A stretch of 64,000 bases of DNA. Source: Lacrimispora indolis DSM 755. GTDB lineage: Bacteria > Bacillota > Clostridia > Lachnospirales > Lachnospiraceae. The stretch spans positions 4,196,001 to 4,260,000 of the forward strand of contig NZ_AZUI01000001.1 in NCBI RefSeq assembly GCF_000526995.1, written 5' to 3'. The notes below the pieces were generated by a model. It worked only from the letters and a program-made list of their open reading frames with translations, was not told the origin of the DNA and ran no database searches. The position numbers and the translations under genes were made by a program. Numbering within the stretch: position 1 is the stretch's first letter; each line of letters begins with the position of its first letter. Below are positions 36,064 to 46,351 of this stretch, piece after piece.

Positions 36064-37038
36064 ATGAGCAGGCCATTACTGGAAGTAAAAAATTTGGAGA
36101 TCCAACTTAAAATATCAAACAAAGGAACGGTGAAAGCTGTGGATCGGGTGAGCTTTACCCTGAACGCAGGTCAGACACTTGGAATAGTTGGAGAATCCGG
36201 CTGCGGAAAAAGTTTGACGGTTTCTTCTATACTGGGCCTTCTGCCCCAGGGAACAGGAAGAATAAGCGGGGGACAGATCCTATATGACGGGGTGGATCTG
36301 GCAGGACTTGGCAGCAGGCAGATGAGAGAAATCAGGGGAAAGCACATTTCAATGATCTTTCAGGAACCCATGACCTCTTTAAATCCCGTATATACCATAG
36401 AAAAACAGCTGACCGAGATGCTGAGGGCCCATAGCAGGATCACCAGAAAACAAGCTTATGAGAAAGGGCTGGAGCTCCTTGGCATGGTAGGGATCCCGGC
36501 AGCAGCAGAGCGGATGAAGGCATTTCCTCATCAGCTGAGCGGTGGGATGAGACAGAGGGTGATGATAGCCATGGCTGTTTCTTCCGGCCCCAGGATTTTG
36601 ATCGCCGATGAACCGACGACGGCTCTTGATGTGACCATACAGGCACAAATACTGGAGCTGATGAAAGAATTAAATCAGAATTTGAAAACGTCCATTCTCC
36701 TGATCACCCATGATATGGGAGTCATATGGGAGATTGCCGATCATGTGGCTGTCATGTACGCTGGAAGGATCATTGAATATGCCCCAGTAAAGGAACTGTT
36801 TACCAATCCTCTTCATCCATATACGAGAGGACTGCTAAGATCCATACCAAGGCTGGACGGAGAAATAAAGGACCTTTATTCCATTGAAGGAACGGTTCCG
36901 CCTCTTGGTGATATGCCAAAGGGATGCAGATTTTCCGGCAGGTGCCCCGATTGCATGGAACGGTGCAAGACGCAGGAACCTCCGCCGGTGGAAGAAGGGA
37001 CTCATGAAGTATCATGCTGGAAGTATGTGAATGTATGA
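36064..37038 (+). CDS. Oligopeptide ABC transporter ATPase (OppD type)
   Basis: 324 aa. Walker A GESGCGKSL near residue 44, signature LSGGMRQR, Walker B ILIADEPTTALD and the C-terminal extension with CRFSGRCPDCMERC. It completes the five-gene importer. A shortened relative of this gene survives as a remnant at 53407. Confidence 0.93.
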   Translation: MSRPLLEVKNLEIQLKISNKGTVKAVDRVSFTLNAGQTLGIVGESGCGKSLTVSSILGLLPQGTGRISGGQILYDGVDLAGLGSRQMREIRGKHISMIFQEPMTSLNPVYTIEKQLTEMLRAHSRITRKQAYEKGLELLGMVGIPAAAERMKAFPHQLSGGMRQRVMIAMAVSSGPRILIADEPTTALDVTIQAQILELMKELNQNLKTSILLITHDMGVIWEIADHVAVMYAGRIIEYAPVKELFTNPLHPYTRGLLRSIPRLDGEIKDLYSIEGTVPPLGDMPKGCRFSGRCPDCMERCKTQEPPPVEEGTHEVSCWKYVNV

Positions 37039-37084
37039 CCATAGGGAAGTCTGTCCGTTCCATGACTTAGATAACAGAGGATAA

Positions 37085-37156
37085 GGTGCCGTAGTCAGGG
37101 GGAAAAGACAAGAGTCTGCAAAACTTAGATTGTTGGTTCAAATCCAACCGGCATCG
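37085..37156 (+). tRNA. Divergent tRNA-Cys (anticodon GCA)-like gene inside the operon
   Basis: A full cloverleaf can be drawn: acceptor GGTGCCG/CGGCATC (37085-37091, 37149-37155, one G-U), U8-A9, D-stem GTC/GAC with A14, GG and A21, anticodon loop CTGCAAA with GCA at 37118-37120, 4-base variable loop and a perfect T-arm GTTGG-TTCAAAT-CCAAC. Oddities are a weak anticodon stem (A-A at 27-43, G-U at 28-42), a G discriminator where tRNA-Cys normally has U, and no encoded CCA. It lies between peptide and amino-acid importer genes of a Cys-attenuated operon. It could be a poorly charged sensor tRNA or a decaying copy. Confidence 0.7.
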
Positions 37157-37215
37157 CTGATGAACAGAAATATGACTGTTTATTTAATAAGAAATACAAG
37201 AAAGGGGAATGGAAA

Positions 37216-38106
37216 ATGAAAAAATGTGTAAAAAGATGCAGGAAGGCTTTGGCAGTTTTATTAATGGCCGTTATGGCAGCTGCAGCAGGAGGATGCAGTT
37301 TAAAAGGTGATGTGCCTGCTGGCGGCGGATCGGCAGAAAGCACAGCAAAGGGAGAATCATCAGCGTCTGTAAAAACCATTAAAATCGGGATTGGCAACAG
37401 CTTTAATCCCATGTGCTATGTGGATGAGAATGGAGATTTGCAGGGCTATGATTATGAGACATTAAAAAAGATAGATGAACAGCTTCCCCAATATGAATTT
37501 AAGTATGAGCCTACGGAATTTAAAAATATTTTAGTAGGTCTTGATACAGATAATTATGATATTGCTGTGCATCATTACGGCTGGAATGAAGAACGGGCAA
37601 AAAAATACTTATATGGAACCGTAGGGAATTTTTTTGATACCGGATATAATTTCAGGGTTGCAAAAGGCTCAGGAATATCAGTGAAAAGTGAAGAAGATTT
37701 AGGCGGACTTAAAATTGCGGTACAGACATCTTCCAATGTGGCTTACTTGGCAGAAAAATATAACACGGAGCATCCGGATAACCCGATTACCGTTATTTAT
37801 GATGACGGAACAACGGAACAGCATCTGGCAGGCTTAAACAGCGGTATTTACGACGGGCTCCTCAGTATACCATTTGTAGATGCCCTGGATAAAGCGGCAT
37901 ATGGAGATATTTTTGATGTTGCCGGTTCCAAGCTGTTTTATAGCCCTGATAAGCTGAACGGCTGCTATTTTATCTATAATTACGGCGATGAACAGCTTAA
38001 GCAGGATATTGATGCAATACAGCAGGAATTGCTGGATTCCGGCTGGCAAAAGGAACTTTCCGAAAAAGTTCTGGGCGCCGATTATACCGTAGATCTAAGT
38101 AAATAA
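37216..38106 (+). CDS. Amino-acid-type ABC substrate-binding lipoprotein
   Basis: 296 aa with signal and lipobox AAGGCS. SBP_bac_3 motifs: IGNSFNPMCYVDENGDLQGYDYE and the unusual DIAVHHYGWNEERAKKYLYG. The protein at 50388 is a close paralog with the same WNEER segment, so both probably bind related ligands. Two permeases follow but no ATPase gene, so it must borrow one, perhaps that of the paralogous set at 52621 or 60600. Confidence 0.88.
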   Translation: MKKCVKRCRKALAVLLMAVMAAAAGGCSLKGDVPAGGGSAESTAKGESSASVKTIKIGIGNSFNPMCYVDENGDLQGYDYETLKKIDEQLPQYEFKYEPTEFKNILVGLDTDNYDIAVHHYGWNEERAKKYLYGTVGNFFDTGYNFRVAKGSGISVKSEEDLGGLKIAVQTSSNVAYLAEKYNTEHPDNPITVIYDDGTTEQHLAGLNSGIYDGLLSIPFVDALDKAAYGDIFDVAGSKLFYSPDKLNGCYFIYNYGDEQLKQDIDAIQQELLDSGWQKELSEKVLGADYTVDLSK

Positions 38107-38126
38107 ATAGAAAGGAGCAGATAATC

Positions 38127-38834
38127 ATGGCAGGTGATTTTTTTTCCTTTCAGCGGGTAATGGAATATTTTCCAAAGGTACTCTCAAAATTACCGGTTAC
38201 CTTAAACATTGTATTGGTTTCCATTGCAATTGCCATTGTACTGGCAACTGCTATCGCAATGATCCGTATCAAAAGACTGCCTGTATTAAACCAATTGTCA
38301 GCCGTATATGTATCCTTTGTAAGAGGGACCCCCATTCTGGTACAAATGTTTCTGGTGTATTATGGAATGCCCCTTTTCATTACGGCCCTTGTGGGAAACA
38401 ATATCACATCAGAATGGAATAAACTGATTTTTGTATACATAGCCTACGGATTAAATGAAGCCGGTTTTTTGTCAGAGCATATACGGGCAGCGATATTATC
38501 AGTGCCTGCTGGCCAGGCAGAAGCAGGATACTCCGTCGGATTAAGCGGAACCCAGACTTTTTATCGGATCGTCATGCCTCAGGCCTTCCGCGTTTTGCTT
38601 CCCGGTTTCAGCACCATGCTGGTGGGACTTCTTCCTGCCACTTCCTTAGCCTATATGCTGGGTGTCACGGATATGATGGGAAAGGTCAAGGCAATTGGAA
38701 CCGTTACATTTCATACGTTAGAGGGATACTTTTGTGCGGCAGTTATCTTTGTAGTGGCGAGCTTTATACTTGAACGCTTTTGTGTCTGTCTTTCAGAACA
38801 GTTAAATTATGAAAAGAAAATAAAAGAGGCGTAA
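38127..38834 (+). CDS. Amino-acid-type ABC transporter permease
   Basis: 235 aa HisM-type permease. Motifs are FVRGTPILVQMFLVYYGMP and the loop [21 protein letters not shown] with MPQAFR. It is a paralog of the permease at 51220. Preceded by AAAGGAG. Confidence 0.9.
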   Translation: MAGDFFSFQRVMEYFPKVLSKLPVTLNIVLVSIAIAIVLATAIAMIRIKRLPVLNQLSAVYVSFVRGTPILVQMFLVYYGMPLFITALVGNNITSEWNKLIFVYIAYGLNEAGFLSEHIRAAILSVPAGQAEAGYSVGLSGTQTFYRIVMPQAFRVLLPGFSTMLVGLLPATSLAYMLGVTDMMGKVKAIGTVTFHTLEGYFCAAVIFVVASFILERFCVCLSEQLNYEKKIKEA

Positions 38835-38839
38835 GGAAT

Positions 38840-39544
38840 ATGAATATAAAATTAAATTATATTGTGGAATGTTTCTGGAACGCGGTCAGATATATCCCAG
38901 GCACCCTGTATATTGCAGCACTGGTCCTGATTATCGGGATTATATTCGGGACGCTGATCGCCCTTGGAAGAACATATCGGATCAAAGGACTATCTTTTTT
39001 CCTTGATCTTTATGTTGTTATATTTAAGGCGGTTCCCGTTAATCTTTTAATCGTTGCATCAGGACTTGTATTTGCCATGAAGTTTAATGATTTTGCAAAG
39101 GCGCTTGGTCTGGCAGTCCGGGTAAATGATATCCATATGCTGTATGTAGGAGTTTTTGCACTGTCTTTCACCTGTACCACCCAGCTTTCTGAAAATATAA
39201 GGGGAGCCCTTGCTTCTATTCCAAAGGGACAATATGAGGCGGGATATTCCGTTGGCCTGACCCCTAATCAGACATTTTGCCGAATTGTTTTTCCCCAGCT
39301 TTTACTGGTTCTGGTTCCTGTCCTGGCAGGAAGCATTATTTCTATTATCAAAGCCACTTCCCTGGTAATTTTGATCGGAGTGATGGACATATTAAACGGT
39401 GCTTTAAAATATGCCAACGCGGCTTACTGCTTCTTTGAAGCTTATCTGGCGGCAGCTTTGATCTACTGGCTGTTCAGCCTGATCATTCAATGGGGCGGCA
39501 ATGCCCTGGAACAGCGTCTTGGAAGATACAGAAAGGAACTGTAA
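38840..39544 (+). CDS. Amino-acid-type ABC transporter permease
   Basis: 234 aa, second permease of the set, with the coupling loop [21 protein letters not shown] and FPQLL. Paralog of the gene at 51918. It starts 5 bases after the previous stop. No ATPase gene follows; an amidohydrolase gene comes next. Confidence 0.9.
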   Translation: MNIKLNYIVECFWNAVRYIPGTLYIAALVLIIGIIFGTLIALGRTYRIKGLSFFLDLYVVIFKAVPVNLLIVASGLVFAMKFNDFAKALGLAVRVNDIHMLYVGVFALSFTCTTQLSENIRGALASIPKGQYEAGYSVGLTPNQTFCRIVFPQLLLVLVPVLAGSIISIIKATSLVILIGVMDILNGALKYANAAYCFFEAYLAAALIYWLFSLIIQWGGNALEQRLGRYRKEL

Positions 39545-39548
39545 GCAT

Positions 39549-40805
39549 ATGAAAATATTAATAAAAAATGCCGGTGTATTTGATGGAAGGCATATAGAAT
39601 TAAAGGAAAATGCGTCGGTTGTAATTGAAAACAACCTGGTAAAAGAGATCTTGAAAGGAGAGTTTTCAGAGGAATGCTTTGACAGGATTATTGACGCAAA
39701 AAATAAAACCGTGATACCAGGGCTTACAGATGCCCATGTTCACTTGTTTTTCAACGGAGCAGGTATATCTGATGCTATGAGGCAGGATGAAAATGCAGTC
39801 CGTTCCGTCCGGTTTGCCCGGGATATGCTTCTTCGCGGGTTTACAACGGTTCGTGATGCAGGAGGCGTGACTTTTGGGTTAAAGAAAAATATTGATAACG
39901 GATATCTGGAAGGGCCAAGGATATTCCCATCAAATGCTTTTATTTCCCAAACAAGCGGTCATGGTGATACAAGAGCAAGCCGGGCAGAATACCGGCTGAC
40001 CGACGGAATCTATACCTCTGCTGCCTTGCAGAGTAAGGGCACCGTATTGGCAGACGGAGTGGCAGAAGTGCTGAGAGCCGTGCGGGAACAGCTTTTTCTT
40101 GGAGCTTCCCAAATAAAGATCATGGCAGGAGGCGGGATTTCTTCTGCTTATGACCCGGTTCAGACCGTACAGTTTACCCTGGAGGAAATGAAGGCGGCAG
40201 TTTCAGCGGCATCGGACTACGGAACTTATGTCATGGCACATCTTTATACGCCACAGTCCATGCAAAGGGCCGCAAGAGCCGGGGTTAAAAGCTTTGAGCA
40301 TGCGACGATGATGGATGAAGAAACGGCTAAGATCATAGCTGCCAATGGAATATGGGTAACAGCCGGCCCCCAGTGCGGCAGAAACTGGCATAATGAGTCT
40401 ACACCGGAATATATAAAGAGAAAATCAGCCATGGTAAGGCAGGGAGAAGAGCTTACTACAGAACTGATCCATAAATATGATCTTCCTATACTATTTGGAA
40501 CAGATTCTTTTGGAGACCCGGAGCGGGTAGATAAATATCAATTAGAGGATTTTACCTTTTTTAAAAAGAGATTTGGCAGTTTCAAAGGCCTTGCGGCAGC
40601 AACAGGGAATATTTACCAGCTGACAAAGCTTATGACCTATCAAAATCCCTATCCGGAAGGAAAAATAGGAGTATTGGAAAAAGGAGCCTTTGCAGACTTG
40701 TGCATTGTGGAAGGGAATCCTGTTGAGAATCTGGATATACTGGCGGACAGGAACAATATGAAATTGATCATGAAGGATGGGAAAATCTATAAAGACATTT
40801 TATAA
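39549..40805 (+). CDS. Amidohydrolase family protein (prolidase/imidazolonepropionase-like)
   Basis: 418 aa. The metal-binding HxH motif is in IPGLTDAHVHLF near residue 58, the likely carbamylated or metal-bridging Lys is in QIKIMAGGG, a His is in MAHLY and another in FEHATMMD, and the catalytic Asp is in FGTDSFGDP. This set matches metal-dependent cyclic-imidase and Xaa-Pro dipeptidase-like enzymes. As last gene of the operon it likely opens or cleaves a compound brought in by the importers; the substrate is unknown. Confidence 0.82.
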   Translation: MKILIKNAGVFDGRHIELKENASVVIENNLVKEILKGEFSEECFDRIIDAKNKTVIPGLTDAHVHLFFNGAGISDAMRQDENAVRSVRFARDMLLRGFTTVRDAGGVTFGLKKNIDNGYLEGPRIFPSNAFISQTSGHGDTRASRAEYRLTDGIYTSAALQSKGTVLADGVAEVLRAVREQLFLGASQIKIMAGGGISSAYDPVQTVQFTLEEMKAAVSAASDYGTYVMAHLYTPQSMQRAARAGVKSFEHATMMDEETAKIIAANGIWVTAGPQCGRNWHNESTPEYIKRKSAMVRQGEELTTELIHKYDLPILFGTDSFGDPERVDKYQLEDFTFFKKRFGSFKGLAAATGNIYQLTKLMTYQNPYPEGKIGVLEKGAFADLCIVEGNPVENLDILADRNNMKLIMKDGKIYKDIL

Positions 40806-40842
40806 AGTGATTTACTAATTAAATAAAAATGTGAAAAAGATG

Positions 40843-40871
40843 TTGACATCCCAAAAAGATAAGATTATAAT
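40843..40871 (+). promoter_or_regulatory. Consensus sigma-A promoter of Cys-attenuator module B
   Basis: TTGACA at 40843-40848, 17-base spacer, TATAAT at 40866-40871. The sequence around it is clearly homologous to module A at 29244. It begins only 38 bases after the amidohydrolase stop. Confidence 0.9.
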
Positions 40872-40928
40872 CAATGCATATAAAACCTATGAGAATAATA
40901 GGATATATCGGGAAAGGATGCTATTCAT

Positions 40929-41048
40929 ATGAAAAAAACAATGGTTACTGCCAGGACGAATCATTTTTCAAATATTGAAAAGATGGATTGCTGTTGTTGT
41001 AAAACTGTGTGCATGTATATGAATACAGCTTATTTTTGTATGTATTAG
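40929..41048 (+). CDS. Poly-Cys leader peptide B (39 aa)
   Basis: 39 codons with six Cys at 21-24, 28 and 37. The four-Cys run and MDCCCCKTVC core are identical to leader A; three later Cys of leader A are Tyr here or missing. An AAAGGA site precedes the ATG. The kept run, against change elsewhere, indicates the Cys codons are what selection maintains. It would control the nitrogenase-like cluster. Confidence 0.85.
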   Translation: MKKTMVTARTNHFSNIEKMDCCCCKTVCMYMNTAYFCMY

Positions 41049-41050
41049 AA

Positions 41051-41104
41051 TACCTGGATCCGCAGCAGAGGCTTGACAGGTACTATAATAGTACCTGTTT
41101 TTTT
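41051..41104 (+). terminator. Attenuator B: antiterminator segment and terminator
   Basis: The terminator stem is CAGGTACTA at 41077-41085 with TAGTACCTG at 41089-41097 and a T run. TACCTG at 41051-41056, just after the leader stop, can pair with CAGGTA at 41077-41082 as antiterminator. The spacer between differs from module A in sequence and is 3-4 bases shorter, while both pairing arms are unchanged. Confidence 0.85.
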
Positions 41105-41149
41105 ATAAGCAGAAATTGATGATAAAATTCATCAACTATACCGTTGGTC

Positions 41150-41344
41150 CATTTCACAGGAACAAAACGATGCAGGAAATACCAAGGGAACGTCAGGTAC
41201 ATATAAAGAGGAACCGTCTGAAAAAGAATCCATAGGCTGATCCATGAAATGGCCGGACGTGTAAAGTATGGTTCCATTGCCATCATAATTCAGGATGGAA
41301 AAATAGTGCAGATAAAAAAAGAAAATATCGGATTAAAGGACTGA
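41150..41344 (+). pseudogene. Frameshifted yezD copy (DUF2292)
   Basis: The C-terminal part (VKYGSIAIIIQDGKIVQIKK ... GLKD) is readable from an internal ATG at 41249. Upstream, a one-base loss near 41233 shifts the frame relative to the N-terminal part (DAGNTKGTSGTYKEEPSEK). A segment of about 70 bases present in module A is also missing. A 31-aa product could still be made from 41249 but lacks a clear ribosome binding site. It is likely a decayed duplicate of 29740-29904. Confidence 0.65.
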
Positions 41345-41347
41345 CTG

Positions 41348-41402
41348 GACAACCGGAGGTTCTGATAAGCAAAATGCGTATCAGGAGAAGGTTGTCTTTT
41401 TT
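41348..41402 (+). terminator. Second terminator of module B
   Basis: Outer stem GACAACC/GGTTGTC (41348-41354, 41390-41396), inner stem CTGATAAGC with one mismatch, and a T run. Same place as the terminator at 29908, now only about 40 bases before the NifB-like gene. Confidence 0.8.
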
Positions 41403-41440
41403 GTATCCAAATATAAGAAAGCTGAGAAAGAGAGATTAAT

Positions 41441-42313
41441 ATGGCAAATACATATCAAAACCTGCAAAAGTCACATCCATGCTTTGGAGGAAATAAAAAC
41501 AATGTGGGCCGGATCCATCTTCCGGTGAGCCCCGGCTGCAATATTTCCTGTAAGTTCTGCGACAGAAGGATCAATGACCAGGAGGAAAGGCCGGGAGTGA
41601 CCTCTAAGGTGCTCACTCCTTCACAGGCCTTGGAGGTCCTTGACAAAGCTCTTGCCCTTTGCCCGGAGATTACGGTGGCAGGTATTGCAGGGCCGGGTGA
41701 TACCCTGGCTACGGATTATGCCCTGGAAACCTTCCGTCTGGTAAAGGAACACCATCCGGAGCTGATCAAATGCATGAGCACCAACGGCCTTCTTCTCTAT
41801 GAACGGGCGGAGGAGATCATTGAAATCGGAGTGGAATCCGTGACCGTTACGGTAAATGCGGTGGATCCTGAGATCGAAGCAAGGCTGAACCGGTGGATCC
41901 TGTACCATGGACATATTTATGAGGGAGTCCAGGCAGCCGAGATCCTCATAGAAAACCAGTTAAAGGGCATCAGAAAAATAGCGGATGCAGGAATCACGGT
42001 AAAGGTGAACACCGTGCTGGTGCCCAGCATAAACGGAGAACACATTGAGGTTATTGCAAAGGCCGTAAAAGAGGCAGGCGCATGCATCTACAACATTATC
42101 CCCCTGATCCCTCAATCAGAACTTTCCCATGAAACCGCACCTGTATGCCAGGAGATCGATGAGGCCAGAACCTTGGCTGGAAAGCACATTGATGTCTTCC
42201 GCCATTGCCAGCACTGCCGTGCCGATGCAGTGGGCATGCTTGGGGGAAAGGATTTCGGAGACATGATATACCAGAGAAGGATCGCAGGAAGCGATACCTT
42301 TTCCCACGGTTGA
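41441..42313 (+). CDS. NifB-like radical SAM cofactor synthase
   Basis: 290 aa. Signatures are SHPCFGG at residues 11-17, the radical SAM cluster ligands CNISCKFC (Cys 33, 37, 40) and the NifB-specific C-terminal FRHCQHCRADAVGMLGG. NifB joins two 4Fe-4S units with a carbide to make the core of nitrogenase cofactors. It lacks the fused NifX domain; that role may be filled by the next gene. Its presence says that at least one component-1 pair here carries a NifB-derived cofactor, unlike protochlorophyllide or F430 reductases. Confidence 0.92.
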   Translation: MANTYQNLQKSHPCFGGNKNNVGRIHLPVSPGCNISCKFCDRRINDQEERPGVTSKVLTPSQALEVLDKALALCPEITVAGIAGPGDTLATDYALETFRLVKEHHPELIKCMSTNGLLLYERAEEIIEIGVESVTVTVNAVDPEIEARLNRWILYHGHIYEGVQAAEILIENQLKGIRKIADAGITVKVNTVLVPSINGEHIEVIAKAVKEAGACIYNIIPLIPQSELSHETAPVCQEIDEARTLAGKHIDVFRHCQHCRADAVGMLGGKDFGDMIYQRRIAGSDTFSHG

Positions 42314-42334
42314 AGAAAGGGGAGGTGAAACACC

Positions 42335-42694
42335 GTGAAGTATAAGATTGCAGTGGCATCAACAGACGGAAAGGTAGTCAACCAGCATTTTGGAAGAGCC
42401 GAAGTCTTTTATATCGTGGAGGCTGACAGCGGGGATATGACATTCACATACGTGGAAAGCCGTAAAGCAGCTCCCATATGCAGGGGACAGGAGCATGATG
42501 ACAGTCAGCTGGAGCTTTTGGCAGCAATGGTGGAAGATTGTGATTATGTCCTGGTCAGCCGGATCGGAGCCGGTGCAAGGGCCGCCCTGGAACAGAATCA
42601 GACAGAGGTCTTTGAACTGCCGGGATATATTGAGGATTCTGTCCGAAGGCTTCTTTCTTACACAGAGGTCCGGAAATTATTGATTGATATTTAG
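42335..42694 (+). CDS. NifX/NafY-type cofactor-binding protein
   Basis: 119 aa. The family start is KIAVASTDGKVVNQHFGRAEVFYI, followed by the fold end ARAALEQNQTEVFELPGYIE. Translation starts at GTG after GGAGGTG. Such domains hold NifB-co or FeMo-co during delivery. It lies between the NifB-like gene and the first component-1 pair. Confidence 0.85.
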   Translation: MKYKIAVASTDGKVVNQHFGRAEVFYIVEADSGDMTFTYVESRKAAPICRGQEHDDSQLELLAAMVEDCDYVLVSRIGAGARAALEQNQTEVFELPGYIEDSVRRLLSYTEVRKLLIDI

Positions 42695-42709
42695 AAAGGA
42701 GGCATGACC

Positions 42710-44155
42710 ATGAGTGAAATATATTCAGGAATCAGAGAAAGCCATCCAAACAGGTACAATGATCTGGGTTCTACCGGCAGCCGGGCGGAGGAGGATTTTA
42801 AGAACGGCTGTTTAAAGAAAGCGGACCGGAGCTTTGCCCAGGGCCTGCAGTGCCAGCAGATCAACAGCATGGCGGCCTTAATGTCCCTGGAAGATTCCGT
42901 TTTTATCGCCCATTCTCCCCAGGGCTGCGTGGGCTGTACCTCCCTGGCAGTGGATCAATACCGGGTGGGGCAGGCACACCGGGGAGTGAAGCATATTAAA
43001 AATCCAAGGATCATTGTGACAAACTTAGATCAGAATAATGTGATCTTCGGAGGGGAAAGCAAGCTTAGAAAAGCCATTGAAGATGCAGTATCAAGGTATC
43101 ATCCGAAACTTATCTTTGTATTTGCCTCCTGCGCCTCAGGCATTATTGGGGACGATATTGATGCCATAGTAAAAGAACTGCAGAAGGATAGGCAGGAACT
43201 CATCATTCCGATTCACTGCGAGGGCTTTCAATCGAAAATCTGTGCTTCCGGCTTTGACGCGGCCTTTATTTCCATAAACAAATACATATTAAAAAAGCAG
43301 AAACTAGAAAAGATAAAAGGCCTGATAAACTTATTTGCTCCTGTTTCCATAAGCTACGCAGATCAGAAGGAAATGGAGCGGATGCTGTCATTGCTTGGGC
43401 TTTCTGTAAACTATATTCCTTTTTACAGCTCCTTAGATAAGATTAAGCAGATCCCCGCAGCCCAGGCTTCCACTTCCATCTGTAAAGTATTTGCAGATGA
43501 ATTCATGAAAACCCTGAAAGAGGATTATGACATCCCATATTCCCATACGGTTATGCCCATCGGGGTCCGTAATACGGATATCTGGTTCCGTGGGATCGCA
43601 GGGATTGTGGGTAAGGAAAAGGAAGGAGAAGAGATCATAAAAAGTGAGCATGAACGGATCCTTCCTCTGGTGGAATCCATTAAGGACCGGCTGAAGGGAA
43701 AACGGGTATTTATCTGCGGCGGAACCGGCCGTTCCTTTGCAGCGGCCGCACTGATCGATGATTTCGGAATGGAGCTGGTGGGGCTTGAGACGCCGACTTA
43801 TGATGAAGACGCCCAGGCGGACATTGAATATCTCAATGCCATTCACCCCAACTATGTCCTTGACATTGCCAACATGCAGCCCTTTGAGCAGGTGAATCTG
43901 GTGAAAAGGCTGAAACCGGATGTGTTCATCGGAGTTCCCGAGTGGGCGGCAAAGCTTGGAATCCCAACCACACATGTTCTGGATATGAAACGGCCTACCA
44001 TGGGATATGACGGACTTTTATTTTTGGGAAATAAAATTGCCGAACAGCTGGAAAATCCCGGTTTTAATGTGAAGCTGTCAAAGCATATCAGGCTTCCTTA
44101 CAGGGACAGCTGGTACGAAGAGGATGCATTTAAATACATAATCGGAGGTGATTGA
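42710..44155 (+). CDS. Nitrogenase-like component 1 alpha subunit (pair 1)
   Basis: 481 aa of the NifD superfamily. P-cluster ligand positions are kept: Cys 48 (GLQCQQ), Cys 73 (SPQGCVGC) and the Cys in FASCASGIIGDD. The cofactor ligands are also matched, a Cys in STSICKVF (equivalent to NifD Cys275) and a His in PTTHVLDMKRPT (equivalent to His442). Start ATG 42710 is 7 bases from AAAGGAGG. It is distinct from true NifD in length and loops. A reductase acting on organosulfur substrates, like methylthio-alkane reductase, is the best guess. Confidence 0.85.
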   Translation: MSEIYSGIRESHPNRYNDLGSTGSRAEEDFKNGCLKKADRSFAQGLQCQQINSMAALMSLEDSVFIAHSPQGCVGCTSLAVDQYRVGQAHRGVKHIKNPRIIVTNLDQNNVIFGGESKLRKAIEDAVSRYHPKLIFVFASCASGIIGDDIDAIVKELQKDRQELIIPIHCEGFQSKICASGFDAAFISINKYILKKQKLEKIKGLINLFAPVSISYADQKEMERMLSLLGLSVNYIPFYSSLDKIKQIPAAQASTSICKVFADEFMKTLKEDYDIPYSHTVMPIGVRNTDIWFRGIAGIVGKEKEGEEIIKSEHERILPLVESIKDRLKGKRVFICGGTGRSFAAAALIDDFGMELVGLETPTYDEDAQADIEYLNAIHPNYVLDIANMQPFEQVNLVKRLKPDVFIGVPEWAAKLGIPTTHVLDMKRPTMGYDGLLFLGNKIAEQLENPGFNVKLSKHIRLPYRDSWYEEDAFKYIIGGD

Positions 44156-44156
44156 A

Positions 44157-46320
<2,164 letters not shown>

Positions 46321-46351
46321 GCACAAAGGTGCTGGATCAAGGAGGGAATCA

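Noticed and set aside
37125..37412. Minus-strand ORF ending in PVGFEPTI
   Set aside because: This ending is the usual false translation of a tRNA T-arm. The frame is a shadow of the tRNA-Cys-like gene and of the binding-protein gene at 37216.
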